Assembly: GCA_002733995.1 (NCBI GenBank)
Contig: NVXR01000014.1
Span: forward strand, 19,834-83,833
Length of the DNA: 64,000 nucleotides
Source of the DNA: Desulfotalea sp.
GTDB lineage: Bacteria > Desulfobacterota > Desulfobulbia > Desulfobulbales > Desulfocapsaceae
Direction: 5' to 3'
Below the pieces are notes generated by a model. The model was not told where the DNA came from. It made no database searches and saw only the letters and a program-made list of their open reading frames with translations. A program made the position numbers and the translations under genes. This document shows, in pieces, positions 16,590 through 26,251 of the stretch (position 1 is its first letter; each line of letters opens with the position of its first letter).

Positions 16590-17834
16590 ATGCCCATTTA
16601 TTCGTATAAAGGGTTAGACGCCAGAGGGGATGAACAATATGGCGAAATAGAGGCCTCCAATGAAAAAGACGTTGCCCGTCAGCTCAGGGAACGCTCTATC
16701 TTTGTACTAAAGGTAGAAGAAGGCGCGGGCATCCACCTCGACAGTGATATCCGCGGCAAGATAATGGACTGGCTCAGCTACCTACAACCCATGCGCTATG
16801 CACCGGTCAGCTCCGGTGATCTGATTATCTTTTTCCGTCAGATAGCCTTGATGCTGCGGGCAGGCTACACGCTGGTGACAGCGCTTGATGCCTGCTACGA
16901 GATGGTCTCGAAACTACGCCTGAAAAAGACAATAGGCAGGATGGCAGATGAAATCAGAAGAGGCTCTACCTTCTCTGCCATGTTGAAAAAGGAAAAAGGC
17001 ACTTTTTCGCCGATGGTTGCCAACCTGGTGGCCAGTGGGGAACAGAGTGGAAATCTGGATTCGATTCTTGACAGGCTTGCGCAAAGTCTAGAGCAGGGTA
17101 AGGACCTCAAACGCCAGATGACGACGGCCTTGGTTTACCCAAGCTTTGTACTGGTAGCCTCTTTTGGAGTTGTGGTTTTTCTAGTACTTGGTGTCATTCC
17201 GCGCTTTGCCACCTTTCTCTCCGCTAGAAGTGTTGCCCTGCCCGCCTCAACCCAAATGCTCATGAGTATATCCGCAGTTGCCGTTGATTATGGAAAAATC
17301 TTCGCCACAGTGGCGGGTGTTAGCATCTTTGGAGTCCTAGCCTCCTATACCACAATTCCTGGTAAGAGAGTTATTGACAGAATTATTTTGGCCATACCCG
17401 TTATCGGTACAGCAGTCTCTTACGCATCCATGGCACAGGCTGGCTGGTCGTTATCTATGCTGTTACAAAGCGGTGTCACCGCCCTTGAATCGCTCCGGAT
17501 CACCAGCAGTGTCATTGGTAATCTTGCCGTCAGCGACTGCTTTAAACGGGCGGCAGCTGGTCTTCTTGCCGGCAGGCCACTTTCAAAGACTTTTAAGCAG
17601 GCCCACATCACTCTTATGATGCGACATATGGCAGCTGTTGGAGAAAGCAGCGGCCAGTTAGACACCGTCATGTATGGGGTTGGAGAATATTATCAAAAAG
17701 AACTTTCCGCCAAGGTGCGACTGATCGCGTCCCTGGTGGAACCAATATTAATTTTAATGGTAGGTGGAATGGTAGGTTTTGTGTATTACGCCTTTTTTCA
17801 GGCGGTTATGGCTGTCTCCACGGGGGGAATGTAA
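16590..17834 (+). CDS. GspF/PilC-family inner-membrane platform protein
   Basis: A 414-residue polytopic protein beginning 'MPIYSYKGLDARG', the usual start of this family. It contains two T2SSF domains (residues about 80-200 and 280-400) with three membrane helices near residues 185, 240 and 390. Signature stretches include 'FFRQIALMLRAGYTLVTAL' in the first and 'MAAVGESSGQLD' in the second. It forms the membrane rotor-like base on which pilins assemble. It follows the GspE-like ATPase directly and overlaps the next gene at its stop. Confidence 0.92.
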   Translation: MPIYSYKGLDARGDEQYGEIEASNEKDVARQLRERSIFVLKVEEGAGIHLDSDIRGKIMDWLSYLQPMRYAPVSSGDLIIFFRQIALMLRAGYTLVTALDACYEMVSKLRLKKTIGRMADEIRRGSTFSAMLKKEKGTFSPMVANLVASGEQSGNLDSILDRLAQSLEQGKDLKRQMTTALVYPSFVLVASFGVVVFLVLGVIPRFATFLSARSVALPASTQMLMSISAVAVDYGKIFATVAGVSIFGVLASYTTIPGKRVIDRIILAIPVIGTAVSYASMAQAGWSLSMLLQSGVTALESLRITSSVIGNLAVSDCFKRAAAGLLAGRPLSKTFKQAHITLMMRHMAAVGESSGQLDTVMYGVGEYYQKELSAKVRLIASLVEPILILMVGGMVGFVYYAFFQAVMAVSTGGM

Positions 17835-18364
17835 TGATGTTTAACTGTCAATACAGTCGGCGTCTGCTGTCTGGGTCCCTGTTTCTATTACTTTGTTCAA
17901 CACATCTTTGTGCTGCGACGGAAGAAATCGTTATCGAACCTCAACCACTAATCGTAAAAAGTGCAACGGACACCACAACCCAAGTCAACGACACATTTTT
18001 ACAAACAGTCACATCCTTGGCCAAAAATTTACCCAGGACCAAACGAAATCCCTTTTCCCCAACCAGGGAACTGATCCAGGAACGTTTAAAGCCAACTGTC
18101 GTCACAAAAACTCAAACCTTTACTCCACAGGTTACAACAAAAGAATTACCAAAAATGTTTTTGCGGGGCCATTTAACCGGACCAAACGGAGATATGGTGG
18201 CATTGCTGCAGATTGACGAAGGTGAAGTTTACATTGTCCGGGAAGGAGATACCATCGGACTTCACGATTTTGGTTTTGACACTGTGCTTCGGATCCAAAA
18301 GATCAGCAGGCTGCACCTAGTCGTCGAGTCTGGGACTTTAGGACAATTGATTATTGTACGTTAA
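17834..18364 (+). CDS. PilP/GspC-like periplasmic linker protein
   Basis: A 176-residue protein with an N-terminal signal anchor (hydrophobic residues 12-28), a Pro/Thr-rich extended section and a C-terminal beta-domain of about 70 residues ('MFLRGHLTGPNGDMVALLQIDEG', 'VREGDTIG'). The latter has the pattern of the homology-region domain of GspC and PilP. These proteins connect the inner-membrane platform to the secretin, encoded next. The ATG overlaps the stop of the GspF-like gene. Confidence 0.75.
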   Translation: MMFNCQYSRRLLSGSLFLLLCSTHLCAATEEIVIEPQPLIVKSATDTTTQVNDTFLQTVTSLAKNLPRTKRNPFSPTRELIQERLKPTVVTKTQTFTPQVTTKELPKMFLRGHLTGPNGDMVALLQIDEGEVYIVREGDTIGLHDFGFDTVLRIQKISRLHLVVESGTLGQLIIVR

Positions 18365-18376
18365 CACGGGGCTCTA

Positions 18377-20689
18377 ATGAATTTACAGAAACAGATATTA
18401 CCTTCTCATGCTGCATGTATAGCAGCTTTTTGTCTAACACTTTTTTCCTGCGCATCCGTTTATGGAATATCAACAACTCCAATAGAAGCACAAGCTGACC
18501 ATTTTACAGATAGGGCAAGTTTTGAATTTAAAAATGTCATTATCGACGAGCTTGAATTTAAAAAGGCAAGGGTTCAGGATGCCGTCCGGGTACTCTCGGA
18601 ACTCTCTGGTGTTAATATTGTGGCCACTGAAGAATCCGGTCAAGAGGTTGTCAGCCTCTTTGTTAGACGCCTCACTGTTGAAAACATCATAGATACCATC
18701 TGCCGTATTTCCGGACTCTGGTACCGATACAATGCAGAATCCGGCATTTTTATCGTTATGACCACGGAAGAATATCAAAAAGACATGGTTGTGTTTCGCA
18801 GGGAACCAACCCGGATGTTCAAACTGAAGTATCTCAATGTCGGTATTGCCGCCAGAACAATTGCAGATCTTTTTGGAGATCGCGTAGAGCTGCTAGGCAA
18901 AGCAAACCGTCATTATGGAGATGACTTTATTGTCGGATCAACCTATTCCAATTTCGGGCAATGGTATGACAAAGCAGAAATGGAAAGTGATGACAGCGAC
19001 AGTGACAGTGATAATGACAACAGTGACAATAAGGATTCCACAAAGAAAAGAGACGAAATTATGGCCGGCAAGAAGTTAACATCCGGGCAGATCGGCTTAC
19101 TTGAGCAACTCACCAAAAATCAGGTTCAGACCCTTACCGAAGGAATGATCAGCCAGGTGAGCCAAATGAAAGAAGCCACCATCTATGTAACTGTCAACAG
19201 GCTACATAACATGCTTTTTGTTCGCACTTCAGACGAAAAGGCAATGACTCAAATAGCCAAAATAATCGCCAGTTCTGATCAGCAGGTTCCAGAGGTACTG
19301 CTGGAAATGAAGGTTCTTGAAGTCCAACTCACAGACCAGTTTGAATCCGCATTTGATATCAGTAATCTGAGTGGAACCACGGAGACAGGACCAGCTGACG
19401 GACATGCCATCAACCCGCTCACCCTTAGACAGGCAACTGCAAAAAGTTCTATAATCGGCATGGGTAACTTCGGCTTAATGAAAAGCAGTACAATGGTCTT
19501 CCAGGCACTGAGCTCAAATATTCGAGTACGCCTACAACTCCTGCAGGCAAACAACAATATTACAGCCCTTGCAACACCGATGTTACTGGCTGCAAACAAT
19601 CACCCTGCAAAATTATTTATCGGTGAGCAGGTAGTGATAACTACAGGGTTCAAAGCACAAGAGATAGAGATAACTTCTGGAACCAACGTCATAATCCAGA
19701 CCACTCCTGTACCCATAACTAAAGTTACACGCGTTGGCAACACCCTCACCATCCTACCATCCATTAATGCCGACAGATCTGTTGTGATGCGACTGGTTCA
19801 TGAAAACTCTAGCGTCAACAAAGGCGGGGGCACAATTCCGCTGCTTGTCGGCGATACCGTTCAAAATGTAGTGATTGATACAATAAACACCTCCACCCTC
19901 GAAGGGACGGTTCTCGCCCAGGACGGCATGACAGTAGCCGTTGGCGGCATGATGCGAACCAGCACCGTAAAACAAGAGAGCAAGGTACCGATACTAGGCG
20001 ATATTCCCCTCCTTGGCTTCTTTTTTAAAAAAGTGTTTGAAAGAGAAGTAAAGACCGAATTGGTCCTTCTCATAACCCCACACATCCTTACCGCCCCCAG
20101 TGACGGTGAGGCACTCACTAGAAACAGATTAAGCGCCCTGCTGGATCATCCAAGCCCACTTCACACCTATCTGGACGAAATGCCCGAGCAACGCGCCAGC
20201 ATACAACGACAGAGGTTGAGTGCCACCATTATCGGTGATGATATTCAACACCAAGCAGAGGACTTACCACCTGTTGCAGCTCAAGAACCGATAACCAACC
20301 TCAATGGTCTGGAAAAAAGTTATATCGAACTGATAAGAGTTGCTGCAAAACAGGTGCGAACTCCATTTTTATTGCGCCAACCAGAAGGACATATCACACC
20401 GATTTCCTTGCTGGCACTTGGCCAACCACAAATATTTAAAGATAGGGCCCTTATAACTTCACCAGAGGCATCTTGGTCCAACGGAATTCACTATGTAACC
20501 GCCCTAAAAGTTATTAATCGCTCGAATAAGAAAACAGCTATAGACGTCGGCAAGATGTTCCAACCATGGCAGGCAGCGACCTTAGAGCAACAACAACTGG
20601 CACCAGCCGGTGAAAAGGGCGATTCCACATATCTATATTTGATTTCAGAAGAAAAATTTGAAAAAGCCATTGCCCGGGAGGAACAATAA
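18377..20689 (+). CDS. Secretin (GspD/PilQ/MshL-like) with extra C-terminal domain
   Basis: A 770-residue outer-membrane secretin precursor with signal peptide (to about residue 27). N-terminal STN/N0-like and N1 domains come first ('ARVQDAVRVLSELSGVNIV', 'RMFKLKYLNV'). An acidic Asp/Ser linker (near residues 207-225) and a long secretin core follow, including 'VPILGDIPLLGFFF' and 'LVLLITPHIL' near residues 540-570. About 195 residues follow the core, more than a normal S-domain. Their final part (ALKVINRS.., WQAATLEQ.., LAPAGE..STYLYLIS) resembles, from memory, the TraK-like DUF3438 proteins of integrative conjugative elements. The function of that domain here is unknown; contact with the adjacent beta-barrel protein or peptidoglycan is possible. 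Confidence 0.9.
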   Translation: MNLQKQILPSHAACIAAFCLTLFSCASVYGISTTPIEAQADHFTDRASFEFKNVIIDELEFKKARVQDAVRVLSELSGVNIVATEESGQEVVSLFVRRLTVENIIDTICRISGLWYRYNAESGIFIVMTTEEYQKDMVVFRREPTRMFKLKYLNVGIAARTIADLFGDRVELLGKANRHYGDDFIVGSTYSNFGQWYDKAEMESDDSDSDSDNDNSDNKDSTKKRDEIMAGKKLTSGQIGLLEQLTKNQVQTLTEGMISQVSQMKEATIYVTVNRLHNMLFVRTSDEKAMTQIAKIIASSDQQVPEVLLEMKVLEVQLTDQFESAFDISNLSGTTETGPADGHAINPLTLRQATAKSSIIGMGNFGLMKSSTMVFQALSSNIRVRLQLLQANNNITALATPMLLAANNHPAKLFIGEQVVITTGFKAQEIEITSGTNVIIQTTPVPITKVTRVGNTLTILPSINADRSVVMRLVHENSSVNKGGGTIPLLVGDTVQNVVIDTINTSTLEGTVLAQDGMTVAVGGMMRTSTVKQESKVPILGDIPLLGFFFKKVFEREVKTELVLLITPHILTAPSDGEALTRNRLSALLDHPSPLHTYLDEMPEQRASIQRQRLSATIIGDDIQHQAEDLPPVAAQEPITNLNGLEKSYIELIRVAAKQVRTPFLLRQPEGHITPISLLALGQPQIFKDRALITSPEASWSNGIHYVTALKVINRSNKKTAIDVGKMFQPWQAATLEQQQLAPAGEKGDSTYLYLISEEKFEKAIAREEQ

Positions 20690-22098
20690 TGCGGATCAAC
20701 TCTTGCTATAAAAAGAAAATCCTGCCTGAAACGGCGCTGTTACTGCTCCTGATTTTTTGTCTGCCAGTAACCGGTGCCGCACAACATGACAAAGCAGACG
20801 ACAATAACCAAGCAATGCAGCTACAACTTATCCTTTCCCCCGGGGAAAAGATTGGCAACAACATCACCTTTAGTACAGATGCAAGCAGACCAACTATAAA
20901 AACAAAGAGAAAGACGACTCCATATATAGACATCTCTGCAATTCAGATTCTGGAAAAGCCACAGGAGGCTCCCCTCTCGTCTCCAGTTAAAACAGCTACG
21001 ACCAACGCAGCACGAGTTGATCTGACCACAACACAGGCAACAGCAGAAACCAAGACCCTTAACACACAGCTCCCAGAAGCATTACAACCTGAAACAGCCA
21101 AGCTAGACAGCACAATCCCTGGGGCTAAACCGGCTCTTGATTTTGAAATTGTTGAGAAAGACAAACCCGTTCAGCAGAAAAAAGAGGTGGACTCTTTTGG
21201 GATGTCTGCACCTGTAAAGCCAACATACCTAGGCTTTCAGCCAAGCTTTAATCTTTCAACAGGTTACAGAAGCGATGAACTGATCTTTAGTATAGCCCCA
21301 CTTGGGCGCAAGCCAAACATCCTTTCCGAGCTTACGTGGGAGAATCTTGATGTATTTGAGATTAAAGGTGACGCCATATGGAGCAACTCATCCCACCTGT
21401 ACCTCCATGGAGAACTTGGAATCGGCTGGATACAGGGTGGACATGTCATTGACTCTGACTACTACTCGGACAACAGGAAAAATGAATTTTCTCGCGCTAT
21501 CGCTGATGCCGATGGGGGGTCGGTTATGGACGGCTCCATCGGGTTGGGCTACCGTTTTGACCTCCCCCTTTCAGCAAAAGGCGGCCGGTTACAATTTATG
21601 CCCATGTTTGGCTACGGAATCAACGTACAGGACCTAACTATTCGAAATGGTGCTCAAATTTTAGTCAAAGATCGTGTATTTCCTCTTCCCATTCGATTTT
21701 CCGGCCTCAACTCTTCCTACAAGGCATCCTGGAAAGGCCCTTGGTTGGGTTTTGACGTTATTGTCGGCTTCAATGACAAACACAGCCTCACGGGATCATT
21801 TGGCTACCACTGGTCAAGCTACGATGCCGAGGCAAACTGGAACTTAAGGACTGATTTTGATCATCCTATTAGTTTTAAGCATATTGCCGATGGCGAAGGC
21901 ATCACGGGGGGGCTGGCCTATCGTTACGATTTCAAGACAAACTGGTTCTGGACCATGGAATTTGATTTCAAAAAATTCAGTACAGAGGCTGGCGATGACG
22001 TGACCTATTTCTCAGACAAAACCTATTCAGTCATCCGACTCAACGAAGTGGAGTGGGAGTCGTATTCGCTTCTTTTCGGCATAGGTTTTACCTTTTAG
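20689..22098 (+). CDS. Outer-membrane beta-barrel protein of the pilus/secretion cluster
   Basis: A 469-residue protein starting at ATG 20689, overlapping the secretin stop. A signal peptide (to about residue 31) is followed by a low-complexity Thr/Ala/Pro-rich linker (to about 165) and a C-terminal barrel of roughly 290 residues. The barrel shows alternating amphipathic strands, many aromatic residues and a terminal Phe, the signal for barrel insertion. The pattern (ILSELTWENL, GYRFD, DSDY) recalls omptin-like or 'Protochlamydia-type' porins. A barrel coupled to a secretin gene is uncommon. It could be the surface exit, an adhesin platform or an effector passenger. Confidence 0.8.
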   Translation: MRINSCYKKKILPETALLLLLIFCLPVTGAAQHDKADDNNQAMQLQLILSPGEKIGNNITFSTDASRPTIKTKRKTTPYIDISAIQILEKPQEAPLSSPVKTATTNAARVDLTTTQATAETKTLNTQLPEALQPETAKLDSTIPGAKPALDFEIVEKDKPVQQKKEVDSFGMSAPVKPTYLGFQPSFNLSTGYRSDELIFSIAPLGRKPNILSELTWENLDVFEIKGDAIWSNSSHLYLHGELGIGWIQGGHVIDSDYYSDNRKNEFSRAIADADGGSVMDGSIGLGYRFDLPLSAKGGRLQFMPMFGYGINVQDLTIRNGAQILVKDRVFPLPIRFSGLNSSYKASWKGPWLGFDVIVGFNDKHSLTGSFGYHWSSYDAEANWNLRTDFDHPISFKHIADGEGITGGLAYRYDFKTNWFWTMEFDFKKFSTEAGDDVTYFSDKTYSVIRLNEVEWESYSLLFGIGFTF

Positions 22099-22101
22099 AA
22101 A

Positions 22102-22138
22102 AAGCCCTTGTCAGTGACATGGGCTTCTAGCATTTTTT
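22102..22138 (+). terminator. Rho-independent terminator of the pilus/secretion operon
   Basis: AAGCCC (22102-22107) pairs with GGGCTT (22121-22126), with an inner TGTCA/TGACA stem. TTTTTT follows at 22133-22138. It lies four bases after the beta-barrel stop codon. Confidence 0.85.
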
Positions 22139-22184
22139 ATTTAATTCAAATTATTTTTTTATTATTTTATTACGGGATAGGTTA

Positions 22185-23132
22185 ATGGAAACTGAAGACA
22201 CAACAGCATCTATGGAAGATGTTCAGAAAATACTGCGGCCGGTCTTTGACACCTTAAACAGCGTCGTTTTAGGCAAAGAAGAACAGGTAAAAATGGCAAT
22301 GGCCTGCCTACTTGCAAAGGGGCATCTGCTCATAGAAGACGTACCCGGACTAGGCAAAACCGTCCTTGCCCACTCTCTAGGCCGTACCCTTGGTCTTTTA
22401 TACCAGAGGGTACAATTTACCAGCGATCTTCTGCCGGGGGATATAATCGGTACCTCAATCTATGACCGTAACAAGGGCGAGTTCTATTTCACCGAAGGCC
22501 CTGTTTTCACCCAACTCCTTCTTGCAGACGAGATCAACCGCGCCACCCCCAAATGCCAGAGCGCTCTGCTTGAAGCCATGGAGGAGAGACAGGTGAGTGT
22601 TGAGGGACGCAGCCGCCCCCTGCCATCGCCATTTTTTGTTATCGCGACCCAGAATCCCACCGAACAGATTGGCACCTTTCCCCTGCCTGAATCGCAACTG
22701 GACCGTTTTCTACTACGCATATCCATGGGGTACCCAAACCGTGAAGCCGAACTGGGTTTACTCGGCGGCAAGGACAGGCGTGAAATGATCAACAACCTTA
22801 AACCAATCATCACTCCTGACAAACTGATTTACCTGACGAAGCAGGTAGAGAAGGTTCATGTGAGCCGGGTTGTTCTTGAATATCTGCTCAACATCCTTGA
22901 ATACACCAGAAAATCAGGCAAGTACCAAACCGGACTTTCCACCCGCGCAGGACTTGGCTTAATACGGGCAGCCCAGGCATGGGCCCTCATACAGGGTGAG
23001 GATAAAGTTCTTCCAGGTGACATTCAGCAGGTACTACCCGCCCTGGTTGGCCACAGACTCGTCCCCCTTGCAGGCGGAATGAGCTCTGATCGTATTGGCG
23101 AAGAATTGATGAACGAAATCCCGGTGGAATAA
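22185..23132 (+). CDS. MoxR-family AAA+ ATPase
   Basis: A 315-residue AAA ATPase with Walker A GLGKT in 'EDVPGLGKT' (near residue 58), Walker B 'LLADEINRA' (near 112) and sensor 'FFVIATQNP', all typical of MoxR. These ATPases act as chaperones for metal-cofactor insertion or assembly of VWA-domain partners. Here it forms the standard gene set with a DUF58 protein (one base after) and a transglutaminase-like membrane protein. No VWA protein is adjacent. A new promoter is likely, since a terminator lies just upstream. Confidence 0.93.
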   Translation: METEDTTASMEDVQKILRPVFDTLNSVVLGKEEQVKMAMACLLAKGHLLIEDVPGLGKTVLAHSLGRTLGLLYQRVQFTSDLLPGDIIGTSIYDRNKGEFYFTEGPVFTQLLLADEINRATPKCQSALLEAMEERQVSVEGRSRPLPSPFFVIATQNPTEQIGTFPLPESQLDRFLLRISMGYPNREAELGLLGGKDRREMINNLKPIITPDKLIYLTKQVEKVHVSRVVLEYLLNILEYTRKSGKYQTGLSTRAGLGLIRAAQAWALIQGEDKVLPGDIQQVLPALVGHRLVPLAGGMSSDRIGEELMNEIPVE

Positions 23133-23133
23133 A

Positions 23134-24099
23134 ATGGTCCAGAGCAAAACAGCCTCACCTGCACCTCTCCGTCAACCTATGAGACGTTCAGCCTTCAAAC
23201 TGAGAAGGCTTAAACTACTCCAGATACGCATGCGACTAGCGCCTGCGGGCTGGGGACTGCTTGGCCTTATCGTTGTAGAGTTTTTACTATCCGTGAATTT
23301 TAGCAATAATCTAATCTTCGCAATGACCTTCCTCCTTGTCTCGATCACCCTCATCGGTTGGTATCATTCAAGGACAAACCTCAGCAGAATGATCGTTTCT
23401 GACTGGAAGTCAGTTCCGGCTTTTGTCGGCCAAAAAGCACAGTACAGCCTAAGCCTGACGAGCAAGTCAGACGCGGCACGGCACGGTCTGCACCTCTGGG
23501 CAAATGGGGCGACAAGTTCAGCTGAATTCCACTTGGCGGCAGGAGAGCAAACAGAGTGTAAGCTCTATCGCCCTACGACCCAAAGAGGGATTTTAGCTAC
23601 TACGGATGCGGCCCTCTGCTCCAGTTTCCCCTTAGGCATTTTCACAGGACGCATGCACACTGGTTCCTTACCAACCTGCCTTGTTTACCCAGCCCCATCA
23701 GGTAACCAACCACTCCCGGATAACACCACAGGACACAACGCCCACCTCAAACTTGAGTCCGGCACATATACAGACATGCGCCGCTACTCCCCGGGAGACT
23801 CTCTGTCGAGGATTTCCTGGCAGGCCTTTGCTCGGTTTGACGAACTATACACCAAGGAATTTGACGGAGGCACCGGACAACCAGCACTCTGGATTCGCTG
23901 GGACGATGTGCTGGTAACGGGGGTGGAAGAAAAACTGTCCCAACTCTGCCGCTGGCTACTCGATGCCCACAAGAAACATTGTGAATATGGCCTTGAACTT
24001 CCCTCACAAAAAATCTCGCCGGCAGGTGAAGAGAGCCATTTACGAGAGTGTCTAAAAGCCCTTGCTCTCTATGAACACCCGGAGCCAAAAGCATGCTGA
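23134..24099 (+). CDS. DUF58-domain membrane protein
   Basis: A 321-residue protein with two close membrane helices near the N-terminus (about residues 35-80). The conserved DUF58 segment near residue 210-235 reads 'DMRRYSPGDSLSRISW' and is followed by the 'KEF' motif. It is the usual middle gene of MoxR-DUF58-transglutaminase clusters and overlaps the next gene by seven bases. Its biochemical role is not known; the MoxR partner may remodel it. Confidence 0.88.
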   Translation: MVQSKTASPAPLRQPMRRSAFKLRRLKLLQIRMRLAPAGWGLLGLIVVEFLLSVNFSNNLIFAMTFLLVSITLIGWYHSRTNLSRMIVSDWKSVPAFVGQKAQYSLSLTSKSDAARHGLHLWANGATSSAEFHLAAGEQTECKLYRPTTQRGILATTDAALCSSFPLGIFTGRMHTGSLPTCLVYPAPSGNQPLPDNTTGHNAHLKLESGTYTDMRRYSPGDSLSRISWQAFARFDELYTKEFDGGTGQPALWIRWDDVLVTGVEEKLSQLCRWLLDAHKKHCEYGLELPSQKISPAGEESHLRECLKALALYEHPEPKAC

Positions 24100-26177
24100 G
24101 ATATCACCATTACGTTCTTCTCACACTTATTCTTGCGGCCCTACCAAGCCTTGTAAGACTCCCTTTATGGGTTGCAGGCATAGTGGCTATTGGCGGTGCC
24201 ATGCACTACTGCGGCGACTGGAGAAAGAAAGCGAGGGGCAAAGTGCTATCAGCCCTGCTCCTCGGCGGCTCTATTGTTGGCATCTGGTACAGTTTTGAGA
24301 GCTGGTTCAGCGGAGATTCTGTCCTGAGTTTTTTTATCACTGTAGTCTTTTTAAAATGGAGTGAATCAGAAACCAGAAGAGACTACCTCCTGCTAATATT
24401 CTCTTCTGTGATCCTGGCAACGGTTGGAGCTCTGTCCTGGGACAACATGTTGAACATGATCCATATGATGGTTGTGGTCTTCTCTCTCACCATCAGCCTT
24501 ATTGCAATACATAGTGATGAGAGCCACTCAGGCACCTCATTTCTTCTTAAAAAGACAACCAGCCTCTTTGGCCTGGCCCTACCGGTGACACTCCTCTTAT
24601 TCCTGATTTTCCCGAGAATACCCGGACCACTATGGGATATTGGCCTGGCCTTTGGCTTGCCGATAAAAGCAATGATGGATCGTGGCAATGGCGAATTTGG
24701 CAAGATAAAGACCATACAACCCGGCGGTATTCACCGTGCAAGTAAAGAGAATGAGAATGTTCTGGTTGCCGAATTCCAGGGTGCCGTTCCTTTTAAAAGT
24801 ACCCTTTATTGGCGTGGCCCGGTTTTTTGGGAATACGATGGTGAAAACTGGAACCTTCCCGAAAATTGGGATAATCGAAACACCCTTCTCAGAAAGGCAA
24901 TTAAGACCAAGAAACGTCTCGACCATGAACTTCATTTCCGCAAGACCCCTGTGCACTACACCCTGCGAGTGATGCCAAACGGTGGCAGGTGGCTTTATGG
25001 TCTTGACATCCCGGCGGCCCCCGCACCGGAGGCCTTTATCTCTGATGAATATCAACTCTTAAGCATCCGCAGAATAGATGATCATGAGCCAAAGTTGGAA
25101 ATGCTTTCCTATCTTGATTATCAGGTTGGTGTCGAACTGACAGCAGAACAGCGACAGCGTGGTCTTTCATGGCCTGAAGGACAGAACCCACGCCTGCTCG
25201 AACTGGGCCGAAAATTACAGAAAACCTTTGGAAATTCTGAAGATATCCTCCACCAGGCATACACCCTACTCGCGGGTGGAGGTTTTGATTTTGAGCCAGC
25301 CTATATCATAGAGCCCGGCGACAATCTGCTCGATCGATATTTTTTCGACGAAAAAAAAGGCGGCGCAGAGTACCTCGCCAGCAGTTTTGTTATGCTGATG
25401 CGAGCAGCTGGAGTTCCAGCAAGGCTGGTCAGTGGCTTTCGGGGGGGGACTATTATCGCCCTCACCAACTTTGTCATAGTCAAACAAACGGATGCCCATG
25501 TGTGGCTTGAGGTCTGGCACGATGACAGCGGCTGGAACCGAGTTGAGCCTAAAGATATCATTCTGCCACCTGACAAAAAAGCGGCACCGCTGGCCGCTCA
25601 AAAGAAAGAAGAAAACTCCAGCGTCAAGTTACAAAAGGAAAAAAATCAGATCATAAAAGACGTCCCCTCCGATGAACAAAGGAAGAGTCCCCAACAACGT
25701 GCCAATGGGCAGAACGACAAAAAGAGCTGGTCACTACCTAGTCTCTCTTCACTCTTTGGCAATATGCAAAAGTGGGTCATCAATTATGACCCCGATCGTC
25801 AGATGGAAATACTAAAAGGAGTTGGCCTAGGTAAAAGCAACTGGCTTGACCTCCTCATTGGTGCATCCATTGGTGTAGCATCACTGCTGTCGTTTTATCT
25901 TGGCATAGCATTGTGGCGAAGCAGACGGCATAGAGATCAGGTGACCCGAAGCTGGCAACAGTTTTGCAAACGACTCGCCAAATTTGACCTGCAAAAAACA
26001 GCACATGAATGTCCGAGAAATTATTTAAAGCGGATCGTTAAACAGAATCCAGAATTCACGACTGCCGCAGAAGATATCATTAACCGCTTCATAGATATTC
26101 GCTATGGACAGGAAAGCACAAAAAAAGCGAGGACTCATTTTTCAAGACAGGTAAAACGATTTTTATCCATGACATAA
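24093..26177 (+). CDS. TgpA-like membrane transglutaminase homologue, catalytic Cys replaced
   Basis: A 694-residue protein. The first 185 residues hold about six membrane helices (DUF3488-type). A periplasmic transglutaminase-fold domain follows (about residues 360-500), then a disordered charged linker, one more helix near residue 590 and a DUF4129-like tail. The catalytic region is recognisable ('ASSFVMLMRAAGVPARLVSGF') but the expected Cys is Ala at residue 425 (KGGAEYLAS where family members have GxCEYxAS). The triad His is kept (His469, in 'AHVWLEVW') and the Asp is Glu485 ('VEPKD'). It is therefore predicted to be catalytically inactive. It is the third gene of the MoxR module. Confidence 0.88.
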   Translation: MLRYHHYVLLTLILAALPSLVRLPLWVAGIVAIGGAMHYCGDWRKKARGKVLSALLLGGSIVGIWYSFESWFSGDSVLSFFITVVFLKWSESETRRDYLLLIFSSVILATVGALSWDNMLNMIHMMVVVFSLTISLIAIHSDESHSGTSFLLKKTTSLFGLALPVTLLLFLIFPRIPGPLWDIGLAFGLPIKAMMDRGNGEFGKIKTIQPGGIHRASKENENVLVAEFQGAVPFKSTLYWRGPVFWEYDGENWNLPENWDNRNTLLRKAIKTKKRLDHELHFRKTPVHYTLRVMPNGGRWLYGLDIPAAPAPEAFISDEYQLLSIRRIDDHEPKLEMLSYLDYQVGVELTAEQRQRGLSWPEGQNPRLLELGRKLQKTFGNSEDILHQAYTLLAGGGFDFEPAYIIEPGDNLLDRYFFDEKKGGAEYLASSFVMLMRAAGVPARLVSGFRGGTIIALTNFVIVKQTDAHVWLEVWHDDSGWNRVEPKDIILPPDKKAAPLAAQKKEENSSVKLQKEKNQIIKDVPSDEQRKSPQQRANGQNDKKSWSLPSLSSLFGNMQKWVINYDPDRQMEILKGVGLGKSNWLDLLIGASIGVASLLSFYLGIALWRSRRHRDQVTRSWQQFCKRLAKFDLQKTAHECPRNYLKRIVKQNPEFTTAAEDIINRFIDIRYGQESTKKARTHFSRQVKRFLSMT

Positions 26178-26251
26178 TGGCCAGAGCGCAAACCGCTCCA
26201 CAGATGTCTTCCCCGCAAGGCAGAGAGTAAGAACATACAAAAAGGTAACAG

